A DNA stretch of 41,166 bases from Acidobacteriota bacterium (GTDB lineage: Bacteria > Acidobacteriota > Holophagae > Holophagales > Holophagaceae): contig JACQZU010000013.1 in assembly GCA_016213735.1 (NCBI GenBank), forward strand, positions 1-41,166. The letters run 5' to 3'. Of the stretch, positions 25,051-32,967 are shown piece by piece; position 1 is the stretch's first letter; each line of letters starts with the position of its first letter. A program made the translations under genes and the position numbers. The notes beneath the pieces were generated by a model that was given only the letters and a program-made list of their open reading frames with translations, searched no databases and had not been told where the DNA came from.

Positions 25051-25571
25051 GGCCGCTCCGCGTACAGGATCCGGAAGAGGGCAAGGGAACGGCGGGCGGC
25101 ATCCACCAGGGCATGGGCGCTGAGGGTGGCCCCCGAGAGGGGGCGGATTCCCCGTTTGAGGGAAAGCTCCTCATCCAGTCCTCGCCCTTCGAGCTGACGG
25201 ACCCAGGCAGCCTTCGGAAGGTATTCCAGGGGCTCCCGGAAGCTCACCACCTCCACCCGCCGCAGGTGGCCGCCCGCCTCCACCGCCACCAGGACGGTTT
25301 CAGGAAGCGTGCGGACCCGGTGCGTGTCGAAGAAGGCCACGCCGAGGAATTGGTCTCCCGCCCAGGCTTCGTAGGCCACCACCCAGCCGCTTCCGGGTTC
25401 AACCTGGGCCAGGGACCTCACCCGTTGCAACTGGGCTTCGCCCAGGATGTGTTCCTTCCGGACGCTCCGGGCCCCGGGAAAGGCCAGGGCGAGACCTTCG
25501 GTGGGTGTCGGAAGGGCCGCCGCCAAGCTGAGGCTGGCGGCGCCGGTCAGGATGCTTCGGACCCCGAGCAT
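25047..25571 (-). CDS. Secreted FMN-binding-domain protein, likely flavinylated
   Basis: A 174-residue protein with an N-terminal signal or anchor segment (LTGAASLSLAAAL) followed by one FMN-binding domain of the NqrC/RnfG type. The attachment motif S146-G-A-T149-L-S lies near the C-terminus, with T149 the predicted site where ApbE links FMN through a phosphodiester bond. A strand pair (VVAYEAWAGDQFLGVAFFDTH) and the LVAVEAGGHLRRVEVVSFREPLEY stretch are typical of the fold. Its ATG at 25571 shares one base with the porin stop (TGATG), and its stop overlaps the next gene's GTG. With apbE in the same unit the flavinylation call is strong. Confidence 0.85.
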   Translation of the reverse strand: MLGVRSILTGAASLSLAAALPTPTEGLALAFPGARSVRKEHILGEAQLQRVRSLAQVEPGSGWVVAYEAWAGDQFLGVAFFDTHRVRTLPETVLVAVEAGGHLRRVEVVSFREPLEYLPKAAWVRQLEGRGLDEELSLKRGIRPLSGATLSAHALVDAARRSLALFRILYAERP

Positions 25572-26893
25572 CAGAAGTAGTAGCCCAGCGCCGCGGTGAA
25601 CTGGTTCCGCCCGGTGGAAGCGGCATTGCGGATCCGGCTGTAGTCCGCCTTCACGGCAACCTGGGGGATGGGCTTGAAGACGAACCCCGCCGTGGTGATC
25701 CGTTCATCCAGGGCCGAATCCCGGACCACGCCCGGGGCCACTTCTGCCTGCCGCTGGATCCGTTCGGCCCGGACGAAGGGGACGAGGGCCAGGCGCGAGT
25801 CGGCCCGGGCCAGGAGGTCGTAGCCGAGTTCCCAGTAGTGTCCCTGCTGCCGCGTGCCCACTTCCCGGGCCGTCCCGCTGGCCGGCAGGCCTGCGGCATC
25901 CAGGGTCAGGCGCACCGCCAGGATCCTGGCCTGCCAGCCCCGCCACTTGTAGTCGGCGTGGACGTCCACGAGCCGGGTCCCGAGCGAGGGTTGGCCGTCC
26001 GCAGGCTGGCTGTTGCCCGTGAAGAAGCTGGCTCCCACCAGGGCGCCGGGAAGGGGGGTCCAGTCCACCCGGCCCGTCAGGGCGAAACTCTCCGCGATGG
26101 ACCGGGCCCCTTGCTGGCGGCCCCCGCCGATGCCCGACTTGCTGAAGCGGGACCCGTCCAGCCCGGCCACGAAGTAGGCGCGGTAGCTCCACCCCTCGCC
26201 CCACTCTCCGTGAACGCCCGCGCCGTTTTCCCGCCAGGTGGTGGGGATGAGGGTGCGCTCCAGGGCCGGCCGGGCCGCCCCCAGGAAGGTCGGGGGCTCG
26301 TGGGTTTCGTTGATGAAGCCCACGGGGATTGGGACCATCCCCGCCCGGACGTTGAAACTCCGGTAGAGCAGGAAGTCCAGGTAGGCGAACTCCAGCTCCA
26401 CGTCGCCGGGCCGGTTAGCCTTCACGTCCGTCACCACCCCGCTGGCGTTCTTGGTTACCGTCTGGGACCCGGCCGTGTAGGCGTGCTCGAACTCCAGTTC
26501 CATGTTGAACAGGAGGTTCTCGTTGAACTTGTACCCGGCGTAGAGGATCTGCCGGTAGAAGTCCAGGCTGTTGGTCTTGGGGCTGTAGGTCCCATTCTCC
26601 AGGTGGGCCGAGAAATTCTCGTAGACCAGTTCGCCGTAACCCCCGATGGAAAGTCCCGCCTTCACGGTGTAGACCTTGGAGGCCGCCGGCGCCAGGCCGT
26701 GGCGCCGCTCCCCCGCCCCGGGCATCTCCGCCCCGCTCCGCTGGCTCTCGAGTTCCCTGGACAGGGCGTCCAGCCTGCGCTCCAGTTCCGCCACCCGCTT
26801 TTCTGTTTCGGGGGCGGTCCTCGGAGGGGCTTCCTGACCGTTCAGGGAGGCGGCCGCCAGGGCCAGGCTCAGGACTGGGAGCAGGGGTTTCAC
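25571..26893 (-). CDS. Outer-membrane porin-like beta-barrel protein
   Basis: A 440-residue protein with signal peptide MKPLLPVLSLALAAASLNGQ, a short coiled coil (TEKRVAELERRLDALSRELES, about 30-52), then a long series of alternating strands ending in a terminal aromatic strand (FTAALGYYF), as in outer-membrane barrels. Segments such as GDVELEFAYLDFLLYRSFNVRAGMVPIPVGF and the coiled coil resemble Porin O/P-like proteins. It starts with GTG at 26893, overlapped by the apbE stop (GTGA). In this operon it may admit a substrate (for example a chelated metal or an electron acceptor) for the periplasmic flavoprotein; the substrate is unknown. Confidence 0.82.
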   Translation of the reverse strand: MKPLLPVLSLALAAASLNGQEAPPRTAPETEKRVAELERRLDALSRELESQRSGAEMPGAGERRHGLAPAASKVYTVKAGLSIGGYGELVYENFSAHLENGTYSPKTNSLDFYRQILYAGYKFNENLLFNMELEFEHAYTAGSQTVTKNASGVVTDVKANRPGDVELEFAYLDFLLYRSFNVRAGMVPIPVGFINETHEPPTFLGAARPALERTLIPTTWRENGAGVHGEWGEGWSYRAYFVAGLDGSRFSKSGIGGGRQQGARSIAESFALTGRVDWTPLPGALVGASFFTGNSQPADGQPSLGTRLVDVHADYKWRGWQARILAVRLTLDAAGLPASGTAREVGTRQQGHYWELGYDLLARADSRLALVPFVRAERIQRQAEVAPGVVRDSALDERITTAGFVFKPIPQVAVKADYSRIRNAASTGRNQFTAALGYYF

Positions 26894-27834
26894 AGGGGAT
26901 CTCCGTTCGTGAGGGTCGGTCGGTGGGAGCGGAATCGGGAACTCATCCCCACCCTTCCGTCGAGGTGGAGGAACAGGGCGGCCACGCCTTCGCGTTCAGC
27001 CCAGGCGGCGCCCGCCGCGGGCCCCAGCACGTAGAGGGCGGTGGAAAGGATGTCCGCCTCCAGGGCGGACGGGGCCAGGACGGACACGGACCCCCAGGCC
27101 TCGCAGGGCTGTCCGCTGCGGGGGTCCAGAATGTGCCGGCCTCGCTCGGAACACCCGCTGGTGCTGAGACTCTCGTCGCGGAGCTGGAGCGAGACCCGGG
27201 GGCGGGTGCGGTTGGCGGGGTCCGCGATGGACACGGGCGCAGGGTCCCCCCAGGCCAGCAACTGTCCGCCGAAATCCAGGCAACCCGTGGCCACGCCGAG
27301 GGCCCGGGCCCGGCGACGCCCCGCGTCGAGGGCGTAACCCTTGAGGAAGGCCCCTTCCTCGACCCCGGCCCCCGCCACGCGGAGCCGTGCGGTCCCCATC
27401 TCGGCATCCAGGTAGAGGAGGCCGACCCCGGAGGCCTCCCGGGCTTCCAGCAGCTCCCTTGGACCCGGATTCCGCCCTCCTTCCCGGGTGCCCCAGACCT
27501 TTAGCAGGGCCATCAACACCGGATCGAAGGCCCCTTCGGTCCTCCGGGCCCACCGCTGGCATTCCCCCAGGAGCCCGAGCCACTCCGCGTCCAGCCGGAC
27601 GGGGCGCCCTCCGGCGCCGTTCAGGCGGGACCAGGAAGAGGTGGGTTCCCAGGTGGAGCATGCGGCCTCGATGCGGGCCACTTCCGCCACCAGGCCCTCG
27701 CCGGCCAGGGCGGCGGCGGGACCCGACAGCTGGATCCGGAGACGGGTCCCCATGGCGAGGACCTCCCGGTCCACCTGGGGCGTGGGGGCCAGGAGGGCGA
27801 GAAGGAGGGGGGCGGGGGCGAGGATGCGGATCAT
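26890..27834 (-). CDS. apbE: FAD:protein FMN transferase
   Basis: Attaches FMN from FAD to a Ser/Thr in the flavinylation motif of extracytoplasmic proteins. The 314-residue protein has a signal peptide (ILAPAPLLLALLAPTPQ) without a lipobox. Family motifs are MGTRLRI (28-34), GAFLKGYALDAG (161-172), CLDFGG (185-190), HILDPRSGQP (234-243) and ALEADILSTALYVLG (257-271), whose acidic residue binds Mg2+. The target is very likely the FMN-binding protein two genes downstream. ATG at 27834 gives a proper signal peptide; the in-frame TTG at 27906 lies inside the operator region and is rejected. The ribosome-binding site is weak, and an inverted repeat ends 10 bases upstream of the ATG. Confidence 0.93.
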   Translation of the reverse strand: MIRILAPAPLLLALLAPTPQVDREVLAMGTRLRIQLSGPAAALAGEGLVAEVARIEAACSTWEPTSSWSRLNGAGGRPVRLDAEWLGLLGECQRWARRTEGAFDPVLMALLKVWGTREGGRNPGPRELLEAREASGVGLLYLDAEMGTARLRVAGAGVEEGAFLKGYALDAGRRRARALGVATGCLDFGGQLLAWGDPAPVSIADPANRTRPRVSLQLRDESLSTSGCSERGRHILDPRSGQPCEAWGSVSVLAPSALEADILSTALYVLGPAAGAAWAEREGVAALFLHLDGRVGMSSRFRSHRPTLTNGDPL

Positions 27835-27844
27835 GGGTGTCTCG

Positions 27845-27861
27845 TTGAGATCAAGTCTCAA
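27845..27861. promoter_or_regulatory. Fur-like inverted repeat, site 1
   Basis: TTGAGATCAAGTCTCAA is a perfect TTGAGA/TCTCAA dyad with a 5-base centre. It lies 10 bases upstream of the apbE start and resembles a 7-1-7 Fur box (TGAGAAT-like arms). Site 2 shares the pattern TTGAGA-N5-TC-x-CAA. Regulator identity is inferred. Confidence 0.6.
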
Positions 27862-27889
27862 CAACCTGGAGATCTTGTTCAAGCTTTTT

Positions 27890-27906
27890 TTGAGAATGAG
27901 TCGCAA
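27890..27906. promoter_or_regulatory. Fur-like inverted repeat, site 2
   Basis: TTGAGAATGAGTCGCAA matches site 1 in both arms except one base (TCGCAA for TCTCAA), with centres 45 bases apart. The left arm TGAGAAT is typical of Fur boxes in several Gram-negative groups. The spacing of four to five helical turns would allow cooperative binding. Confidence 0.55.
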
Positions 27907-27924
27907 GTGTGAATTTCATCACAC
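27907..27924. promoter_or_regulatory. CRP/FNR-type operator
   Basis: GTGTGAATTTCATCACAC contains the perfect TGTGA-N6-TCACA dyad, with arms of six bases each. It directly abuts Fur-like site 2 and lies 25 bases before the start at 27950 and 72 bases before the apbE start. This suggests control by a Crp/Fnr-family protein. The family member cannot be told from the site alone. Confidence 0.6.
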
Positions 27925-27949
27925 CCTCCCCTGGCCCCAGACTTGGGGC

Positions 27950-30520
27950 ATGCGCCGTTCCGCCCTGTTGCTCATGGCCCTCCTCGGGGGTTCCAACTTG
28001 CCGGCCCAGAGGGTGCAGTCCCCCGACGCGCCCTGGCGGACGATCCGTACGGAGCACTACCGCATCCACTACCCGGAGCGGGGCTCCTTCGAGCCCTTCG
28101 CCCGGGAGGTCGCCGCCCGCATCGAGGGCATCCACGCCCAGGTGGTGGCGTGGGTGGGCTATGCCAGCCCTCGGTCCGTGGACGTCCTGATCCGGGACCC
28201 CCAGGGGGAATCCAACGGTTTCGCCTTCCCGCTCCTGGACCGACCCTTCGTGGAGCTGTGGCCCACGCCCCCCGAGCCCGAAAGTCCCCTGGGCCATGGG
28301 GCCAGCTGGCCCGAGCTGCTGGTCACCCACGAACTCACCCACATCCACCACCTGCTGCGCCCCCAGAACCGGCCCACCGCCTGGGACCGCCTCCTGGACC
28401 TTCCCCTGGGCCCTGTCGCGCGCAAGGCCCCCCGGTGGGTCAGCGAGGGCTACGCCACCCTGATCGAAGGGCGGGTGACGGGGCAGGGCCGCCCGCACAG
28501 CGCCTACCGGGCCTCCGTCATCCGCCAGTGGGCCCTGGAGGGGAAGCTGCCGGACTACGGGGCCGTCTCGGCCATGGGCGGCTTCCGGGGCGGGAACATG
28601 GCCTACCTCCTGGGCAGCGCCTACCTGGAGTGGCTGGAGCGGAAGGCGGGGGACCCCCAGGTGCTTCGGCGCTTCTGGAAGCAGCTGGCCTCCAGGAAGC
28701 GGCGAAGCTTCGACGCGAGCTTCGAGGCCACCTTCGGTTTCAGGGCCCGGGACGGCTATGACCGCTGGCGGGCCGAGGCGGTCCACGATGCCCTGGAACT
28801 CGAACGCCGCAGCCGCGCGGCGGGTCTGCTCCGGGAAGGCGCGCCCTTCGCGAAGGTGGACGGCGAAGCCACGGACCTGGCGGTGAGTCCCGACGGCACC
28901 CAACTCCTGGCCAGGGTCTCCACCGAGCGATTCCGGGGGCTGATGGTGTGGGACCTGGCCGAGACATCCGCACCGGAATTAGCCTCCGCCGCCCCGGACC
29001 CCGAGGAGGCCCCGGACGTCCGGCCCGCCCTTCCTCCTCGCAAGTCCGCCGCGCGGCTGGGTCGCGTCGAGGGGGCCGTCCCGCGCAAGCCCGTCTGGAC
29101 GAAGGACGGGGTCGTGTTCGAGTACCGCACCCCCGATGGCGAGGGTGTCCTCACGCGCCATTTCGGCCTCTGGATCCCAGGAAAAGGCTGGCGGCAGATT
29201 CCGGGTTCCGCCGCCGCCCTCCCCAACCCCTTCCTTCGCCGTGAGGCAGGGGGCATCTGGAACATCTTCCGAGGGGAGGAACCCGTCACGCGGGTGCTCT
29301 CCGCGGCCTGGAGCCCCTCGCCCACTCCGGACGGCAGGGCCCTCTTCTACGCCCAACTCGCCGCCACAGGGGTGGAGATCCGCCGCCTCGACCTGACGCT
29401 GCCCCCTCTGGCTCGGGCCGAACTCCCGGTGGACCCTTCCCCACTGGCACCCGCCACGACCCTGCCGCCCCCCGACGGGCCCAGCCTCCTTCCTCCGCCG
29501 GTCCCGCCGCCCCCCTCCTCACCCTACGGGGCCTGGGAGGAAGCCAGGAGCACCCTGCGAAGCTCGGCCGCGTGGGGTCCCAGCGGCCACGCCTATCAGC
29601 TGGGCTGGGGAGGCGGGGACATCCTGGGCCGGTTGTCCTGGCACCTGCTCGCCGGCTTCGGGAACGCCGCGGGTCCCCGGGGCGGCGTCGCGGCCCTGGC
29701 CTGGAGGGGCTGGCGCTGGGCGCCAAGCCTCCAATTGTTCAGCGCCCTTCAGCGCCCTTCCCGCCAGGGCCTGGCCCCCGTCCGGGGCCTCGACACCGAG
29801 CGGCGGGGGGCTTCCCTGTCCTTCACCTTCGAGGAGCTTGGGACCTGGCCCTTCACGTTCCGGCCTTTCGTCGTGGAGGAACGGCTGGACCCGCTGGAAC
29901 CATCCGGGCCCACAAGGGGGGGCACCCTGGGCGGTGAAGCGACCCTCCGCCGGCGCTGGGTCACGGGGGAACGAAACGCTTTCCGGATATCAGCCGGCCT
30001 GCTGGCTGCCTCCATCCGGGGCCCGAGGGAATCCGGGCCCCTCCACCGGAGCCTCCTTCGCCTCCAGGTCACCAACCCTGCCATGCCCTTCGCCGTGGAG
30101 ATCGAGGCCGGCCGTTCCGCGGCTGCGCAGGATCCATTCGCTTCCTTCTCCCTGGGCGGCCTCGAATCGGCCCTCCTGCCCCGCTCCGTTGCGCCGGGGC
30201 AGGTGCATCAGGCAACCCTTCCGGCCTTCCTGATGCGGGGGGACCGTCTCCGGCGGGGGCGCCTCGAGATCGGGGAAGGGCTCCGGGCCTACCTGGAGCA
30301 CGCCGTGGTGTGGTCCCACACGGGCATCCGCCCCCCGGCGATGCGGGTGGCCGGACTGGAATATTCCCTGGACGGCCTGCTGGCTGCCTCCCGGCTGGAA
30401 CCCTACCTGGGCCGCCTCAGCCTCACCGCGGGGTACTCCAGGATCCTGGACGGCACCGCCGCCGCCCCGACCCTCAAGGGGCGGAGCACCGCCACCCTGA
30501 GCCTCTTGCTGCGGCCCTGA
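27950..30520 (+). CDS. Secreted metalloprotease with propeller and probable outer-membrane barrel domains
   Basis: An 856-residue protein with signal peptide MRRSALLLMALLGGSNLPAQ. Residues about 30-290 form a gluzincin-type zinc peptidase resembling the Peptidase_MA_2 group: H127-E-L-T-H131 gives two zinc ligands and the catalytic glutamate, and W163-V-S-E166-G supplies the probable third ligand. Residues about 300-490 have TolB/WD-like strands (DLAVSPDGTQLLARVS, SAAWSPSPTPDGRALFYAQL). A Pro-rich linker leads to about 350 residues of alternating strands (LSFTFEELGTWPFTFRPFVVEERL, LSLTAGYSRILDG), likely a membrane barrel. ATG at 27950 is chosen for the signal peptide; the ribosome-binding site is poor. 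A 10-base sequence is repeated in tandem inside the gene at 29741-29760. It diverges from apbE and may share its operators. Confidence 0.8.
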   Translation: MRRSALLLMALLGGSNLPAQRVQSPDAPWRTIRTEHYRIHYPERGSFEPFAREVAARIEGIHAQVVAWVGYASPRSVDVLIRDPQGESNGFAFPLLDRPFVELWPTPPEPESPLGHGASWPELLVTHELTHIHHLLRPQNRPTAWDRLLDLPLGPVARKAPRWVSEGYATLIEGRVTGQGRPHSAYRASVIRQWALEGKLPDYGAVSAMGGFRGGNMAYLLGSAYLEWLERKAGDPQVLRRFWKQLASRKRRSFDASFEATFGFRARDGYDRWRAEAVHDALELERRSRAAGLLREGAPFAKVDGEATDLAVSPDGTQLLARVSTERFRGLMVWDLAETSAPELASAAPDPEEAPDVRPALPPRKSAARLGRVEGAVPRKPVWTKDGVVFEYRTPDGEGVLTRHFGLWIPGKGWRQIPGSAAALPNPFLRREAGGIWNIFRGEEPVTRVLSAAWSPSPTPDGRALFYAQLAATGVEIRRLDLTLPPLARAELPVDPSPLAPATTLPPPDGPSLLPPPVPPPPSSPYGAWEEARSTLRSSAAWGPSGHAYQLGWGGGDILGRLSWHLLAGFGNAAGPRGGVAALAWRGWRWAPSLQLFSALQRPSRQGLAPVRGLDTERRGASLSFTFEELGTWPFTFRPFVVEERLDPLEPSGPTRGGTLGGEATLRRRWVTGERNAFRISAGLLAASIRGPRESGPLHRSLLRLQVTNPAMPFAVEIEAGRSAAAQDPFASFSLGGLESALLPRSVAPGQVHQATLPAFLMRGDRLRRGRLEIGEGLRAYLEHAVVWSHTGIRPPAMRVAGLEYSLDGLLAASRLEPYLGRLSLTAGYSRILDGTAAAPTLKGRSTATLSLLLRP

Positions 30521-30530
30521 GCATCCTCCC

Positions 30531-31706
30531 ATGCTGCTCTTCCCCATCCTCTTCGCGCTGTTCCTCGGCATCCAGGTCCTCCACCGGCGGCTGCTGGAGG
30601 AGCAATTGCCGGCGGCGACCCACCGTGTCCTGCCCTGGGCCCTGATCGCGTTCCACCTGCCCCTGGTGGCCTACATGGGGCTGCGCTATGCCGGCCACGC
30701 GGACCACGGCCTGGGCCCCCTCCTGGGGCCGCCGGCCCGGGCGGCCTTCTACTTCCAGGCCCTGAGCATCCTGAACCTGCTCTTCGGGCACGGGGCCAAG
30801 CTGCTCTACCGGCTGGCCCACAGGCGGCGGGGGCCCGGGGACCCCGAGCTCCCCAGCCGGCGGGCCTTCCTCCAGGGGGCCAGCACCGCGGGCTTCGCCG
30901 CCGTTTCCGTGGGCGCGGGCTTCGGGTGGAATCAGGCCTACGGGGACCCCCAAATCTCCCGCCACGAACTCCATTGGCCCGACCTGCACCCCGGCCTGGA
31001 GGGCCTGCGGATCCTCCAGCTCTCGGACCTCCACGCCGGGCCCCTGGCCGGACCGAAAACCCTGGCGCGCTGGCGGCAGTTGGCGGAACGGGAGGGCGCG
31101 GAGCTGGTGGTGCTCACGGGGGACCTGGTGGAGGCCCTTCCCGGCGAGGCCGAAGCCTTCCACGAGGCCTTCCGGAACTTTCCGGCCCCTCTGGGCCGCT
31201 TCGCCATCCTGGGGAACCACGACTACTTCATGGACCCGCGCCCCCTTTGGGAGGGGCTCGAGCGCCAGGGCTGGCACTGCCTCGAGAATGCCCACGCCCT
31301 GGTCCCGCGGGGCGGTGCGCGCCTCGCGCTCCTCGGGATCCAGGATCCCCAGGCGCTCAACGGCCGGTGGCGGGGGATCCGCTTCGGTCCAGGGCCCCGG
31401 CCCGACCTCGCCGCCCGGGGCATCCCGGAGGGGCTCTTCCGCCTCTGCCTCGCCCACCGTCCCACCATGTGGGGGTTCGCCCGCCGCGCCGGCGCCCACC
31501 TCACCCTCGCCGGCCACACCCACGGCGGCCAGGTGAACCTGATCCCCGGCGTGAACTTCGCGAGAATGCTGGGGCCCCACACCGAGGGCCTCTACGAGGA
31601 GGGCGGCCAGCGCCTCTTCGTGAGCCGCGGCCTCGGCGTCGTGGGCGTCCCCATGCGCGTCGCCGCCCCGCCCGAACTGGTCGTCATCACCCTCCGCCGC
31701 GGCTGA
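30531..31706 (+). CDS. Membrane-anchored metallophosphoesterase (YkuE-like)
   Basis: A 391-residue calcineurin-type phosphoesterase. Metal-binding motifs are complete and in order: SDLHAG, LTGDLVE, LGNHDYF, LAHRP and AGHTHGGQ. The N-terminal 100 residues hold about three hydrophobic helices. After them lies [10 protein letters not shown] (109-118) followed by a hydrophobic stretch (FAAVSVGAG), which looks like a twin-arginine signal placed internally. The catalytic domain would then face the periplasm. Relatives include YkuE-type enzymes of uncertain substrate; a lipid or nucleotide phosphoester is plausible. It starts 10 bases after the metalloprotease gene with no clear Shine-Dalgarno, suggesting translational coupling. 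Confidence 0.87.
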   Translation: MLLFPILFALFLGIQVLHRRLLEEQLPAATHRVLPWALIAFHLPLVAYMGLRYAGHADHGLGPLLGPPARAAFYFQALSILNLLFGHGAKLLYRLAHRRRGPGDPELPSRRAFLQGASTAGFAAVSVGAGFGWNQAYGDPQISRHELHWPDLHPGLEGLRILQLSDLHAGPLAGPKTLARWRQLAEREGAELVVLTGDLVEALPGEAEAFHEAFRNFPAPLGRFAILGNHDYFMDPRPLWEGLERQGWHCLENAHALVPRGGARLALLGIQDPQALNGRWRGIRFGPGPRPDLAARGIPEGLFRLCLAHRPTMWGFARRAGAHLTLAGHTHGGQVNLIPGVNFARMLGPHTEGLYEEGGQRLFVSRGLGVVGVPMRVAAPPELVVITLRRG

Positions 31707-31722
31707 GCCCGCCCCTTCCCGC

Positions 31723-31728
31723 TATAGT
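31723..31728 (+). promoter_or_regulatory. -10 element of tRNA-Pro
   Basis: TATAGT lies 8 bases before the tRNA 5' end, giving a start at or just before the mature end. No strong -35 is visible at 17 bases upstream. Confidence 0.5.
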
Positions 31729-31736
31729 GGAACCTT

Positions 31737-31814
<78 letters not shown>

Positions 31815-31815
31815 A

Positions 31816-31845
31816 CAGGGAGGGCCGCGGGGCCCTCCCTGTTTT
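31816..31845 (+). terminator. Rho-independent terminator after tRNA-Pro
   Basis: CAGGGAGGGCC (31816-31826) pairs perfectly with GGCCCTCCCTG (31831-31841) around loop GCGG, followed by TTTT. An 11-base-pair GC-rich stem with a T-run three bases after the tRNA CCA. Confidence 0.93.
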
Positions 31846-32197
31846 GATTCGGAAGATGGGGAGGACTCGGACCAGCTAAAAGAAAGGTCTGGGGTTAGCC
31901 CCAACGGAGGACGCACTGCGTCCGGGGGGCCTCCGCAGGTGGACAGGTGCTGCCAACCAGCCCCGGATTTGGAAGTCCGGCAGGCCCTGGGGTCCCCGTG
32001 GGTACGGATTGCGTGACCGGGTTGGCATGTCCTTGGCCGACCCTTCGCTCCCCGGGGAGCGGGCCGCCCCCCGCAGCACAGAACCGGGGGGAGGCTCTCT
32101 GCAGAAAAAGGCAAATTTTGCAGTCGGGGCTATGGGTCGTTTCATCGCCCCCCTCTCAGCACGACCGGGTTCTCCTTCGTTGCCCCTGGAGGCTCCC
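31846..32197 (+). other. Long non-coding leader before the acyltransferase-ACP-ligase genes
   Basis: These 352 bases hold no convincing gene. Several dyads are present: GGGGTTAGCCCC (31891-31902), GGACGCACTGCGTCC (31909-31923) nested inside CGGAGG (31905-31910)/CCTCCG (31930-31935), and GCTCCCCGGGGAGC (32047-32060). An A/T-rich stretch lies inside CTGCAG...TTTTGCAG (32099-32123). I could not match it to a riboswitch family. The A/T-rich part near 32100-32140 is the most likely promoter location. GGAGG near 32188 is the ribosome-binding site of the next gene. Confidence 0.4.
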
Positions 32198-32731
32198 ATG
32201 CCCTCCACCATCGGCCGCCACACCTACCACCCGGGGGACCTGCGGCTTCGCGCCTGGGCCGCGGAGGAGGAGATCCACATCGGGAACTTCTGTTCCATCG
32301 CCGACCAGGTGCAGATCTTCGCCGGGGGAAGGCATCGGGCGGACCAGGCGTCCACCTTTCCCTTCCACGCCGTGATGCTCAAGCGCCCAGGCCTGGACCC
32401 GGTGTACCAGAGCACCCGGCCCACCCGCATCGGCCATGACGTTTGGATCGGCTCGGGGGTCATGGTGATGGGCGGCGTCCAGGTCGGCCACGGCGCGGTC
32501 CTCTCTGCCGGTGCCGTCGTGGCCATGGACGTGCCTCCCTTCGCCGTGGTGGTGGGCAACCCGGCCCAGCCCGTCCGCTACCGGTTCAGCCGGGGGACCG
32601 TGGAGCGCCTGCTCCGCATCGCCTGGTGGGACTGGCCCGACGAACGGATCATCCGAAACCTGTCCTGGTTCCAGAAATCCATCCTGGACTTCGTCAACCA
32701 TTTCGACCCCCAGGGAGTTCTTCCGGCATGA
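32198..32731 (+). CDS. CatB-like hexapeptide-repeat acyltransferase
   Basis: A 177-residue left-handed beta-helix acyltransferase of the xenobiotic/O-acetyltransferase type. It shows hexapeptide-style turns (IHIGNFCSIADQVQIFAGG, RIGHDVWIGSGVMVMGGVQVGHGAVLSAGAVV) and the typical VVGNPAQPVRYRF close, with a C-terminal helix rich in W (LRIAWWDWPDERI). Members usually acetylate sugars or small molecules with acetyl-CoA. Here the adjacent carrier protein suggests the acyl donor could be an acyl-ACP. GGAGG five bases before the ATG at 32198 fixes the start; an upstream in-frame ATG region at 32009 has no family similarity. The stop overlaps the ACP start (ATGA). Confidence 0.9.
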   Translation: MPSTIGRHTYHPGDLRLRAWAAEEEIHIGNFCSIADQVQIFAGGRHRADQASTFPFHAVMLKRPGLDPVYQSTRPTRIGHDVWIGSGVMVMGGVQVGHGAVLSAGAVVAMDVPPFAVVVGNPAQPVRYRFSRGTVERLLRIAWWDWPDERIIRNLSWFQKSILDFVNHFDPQGVLPA

Positions 32732-32967
32732 GCGACCCCCATGAACTGGCCGAGTGCGTCCTGTCGGTCGTCAACGAGCCGGAGGGCGTCACCCTGGACA
32801 CCCCCCTGATCAGCAGCGGGCTCATCGACAGCCTGAACGTGGCCAAGCTCCTCCTGCTGCTGGAAGAGCGATTCCATCGGGTCGTCGACCCCGCGGAGAT
32901 CGGCGCCGACAATTTCGACACCCTTCGCCAGATGGCCGCCTTCCTGGGCCACGATGCGCGGTCCTGA
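32728..32967 (+). CDS. Stand-alone acyl carrier protein
   Basis: A 79-residue acidic helical carrier protein. The phosphopantetheine attachment serine is S35 in GLIDSLNVAKLL, with the usual upstream D-T-P-L-I-S-S and downstream FDTLRQMAAFL helix. It is not the fatty-acid-synthesis AcpP (no typical IEDLGADSLDTVEL context) but a dedicated carrier. The start overlaps the acyltransferase stop by ATGA. The 3' end overlaps the ligase start by 14 bases in another frame, so all three proteins should be made in step. Confidence 0.88.
   Translation: MSDPHELAECVLSVVNEPEGVTLDTPLISSGLIDSLNVAKLLLLLEERFHRVVDPAEIGADNFDTLRQMAAFLGHDARS

Noticed and set aside
31890-31990. Possible c-di-GMP (GEMM-type) riboswitch
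   Set aside because: ACGCA and CCTCCG fragments recall the family, but the conserved core order and spacing are not there on either strand.
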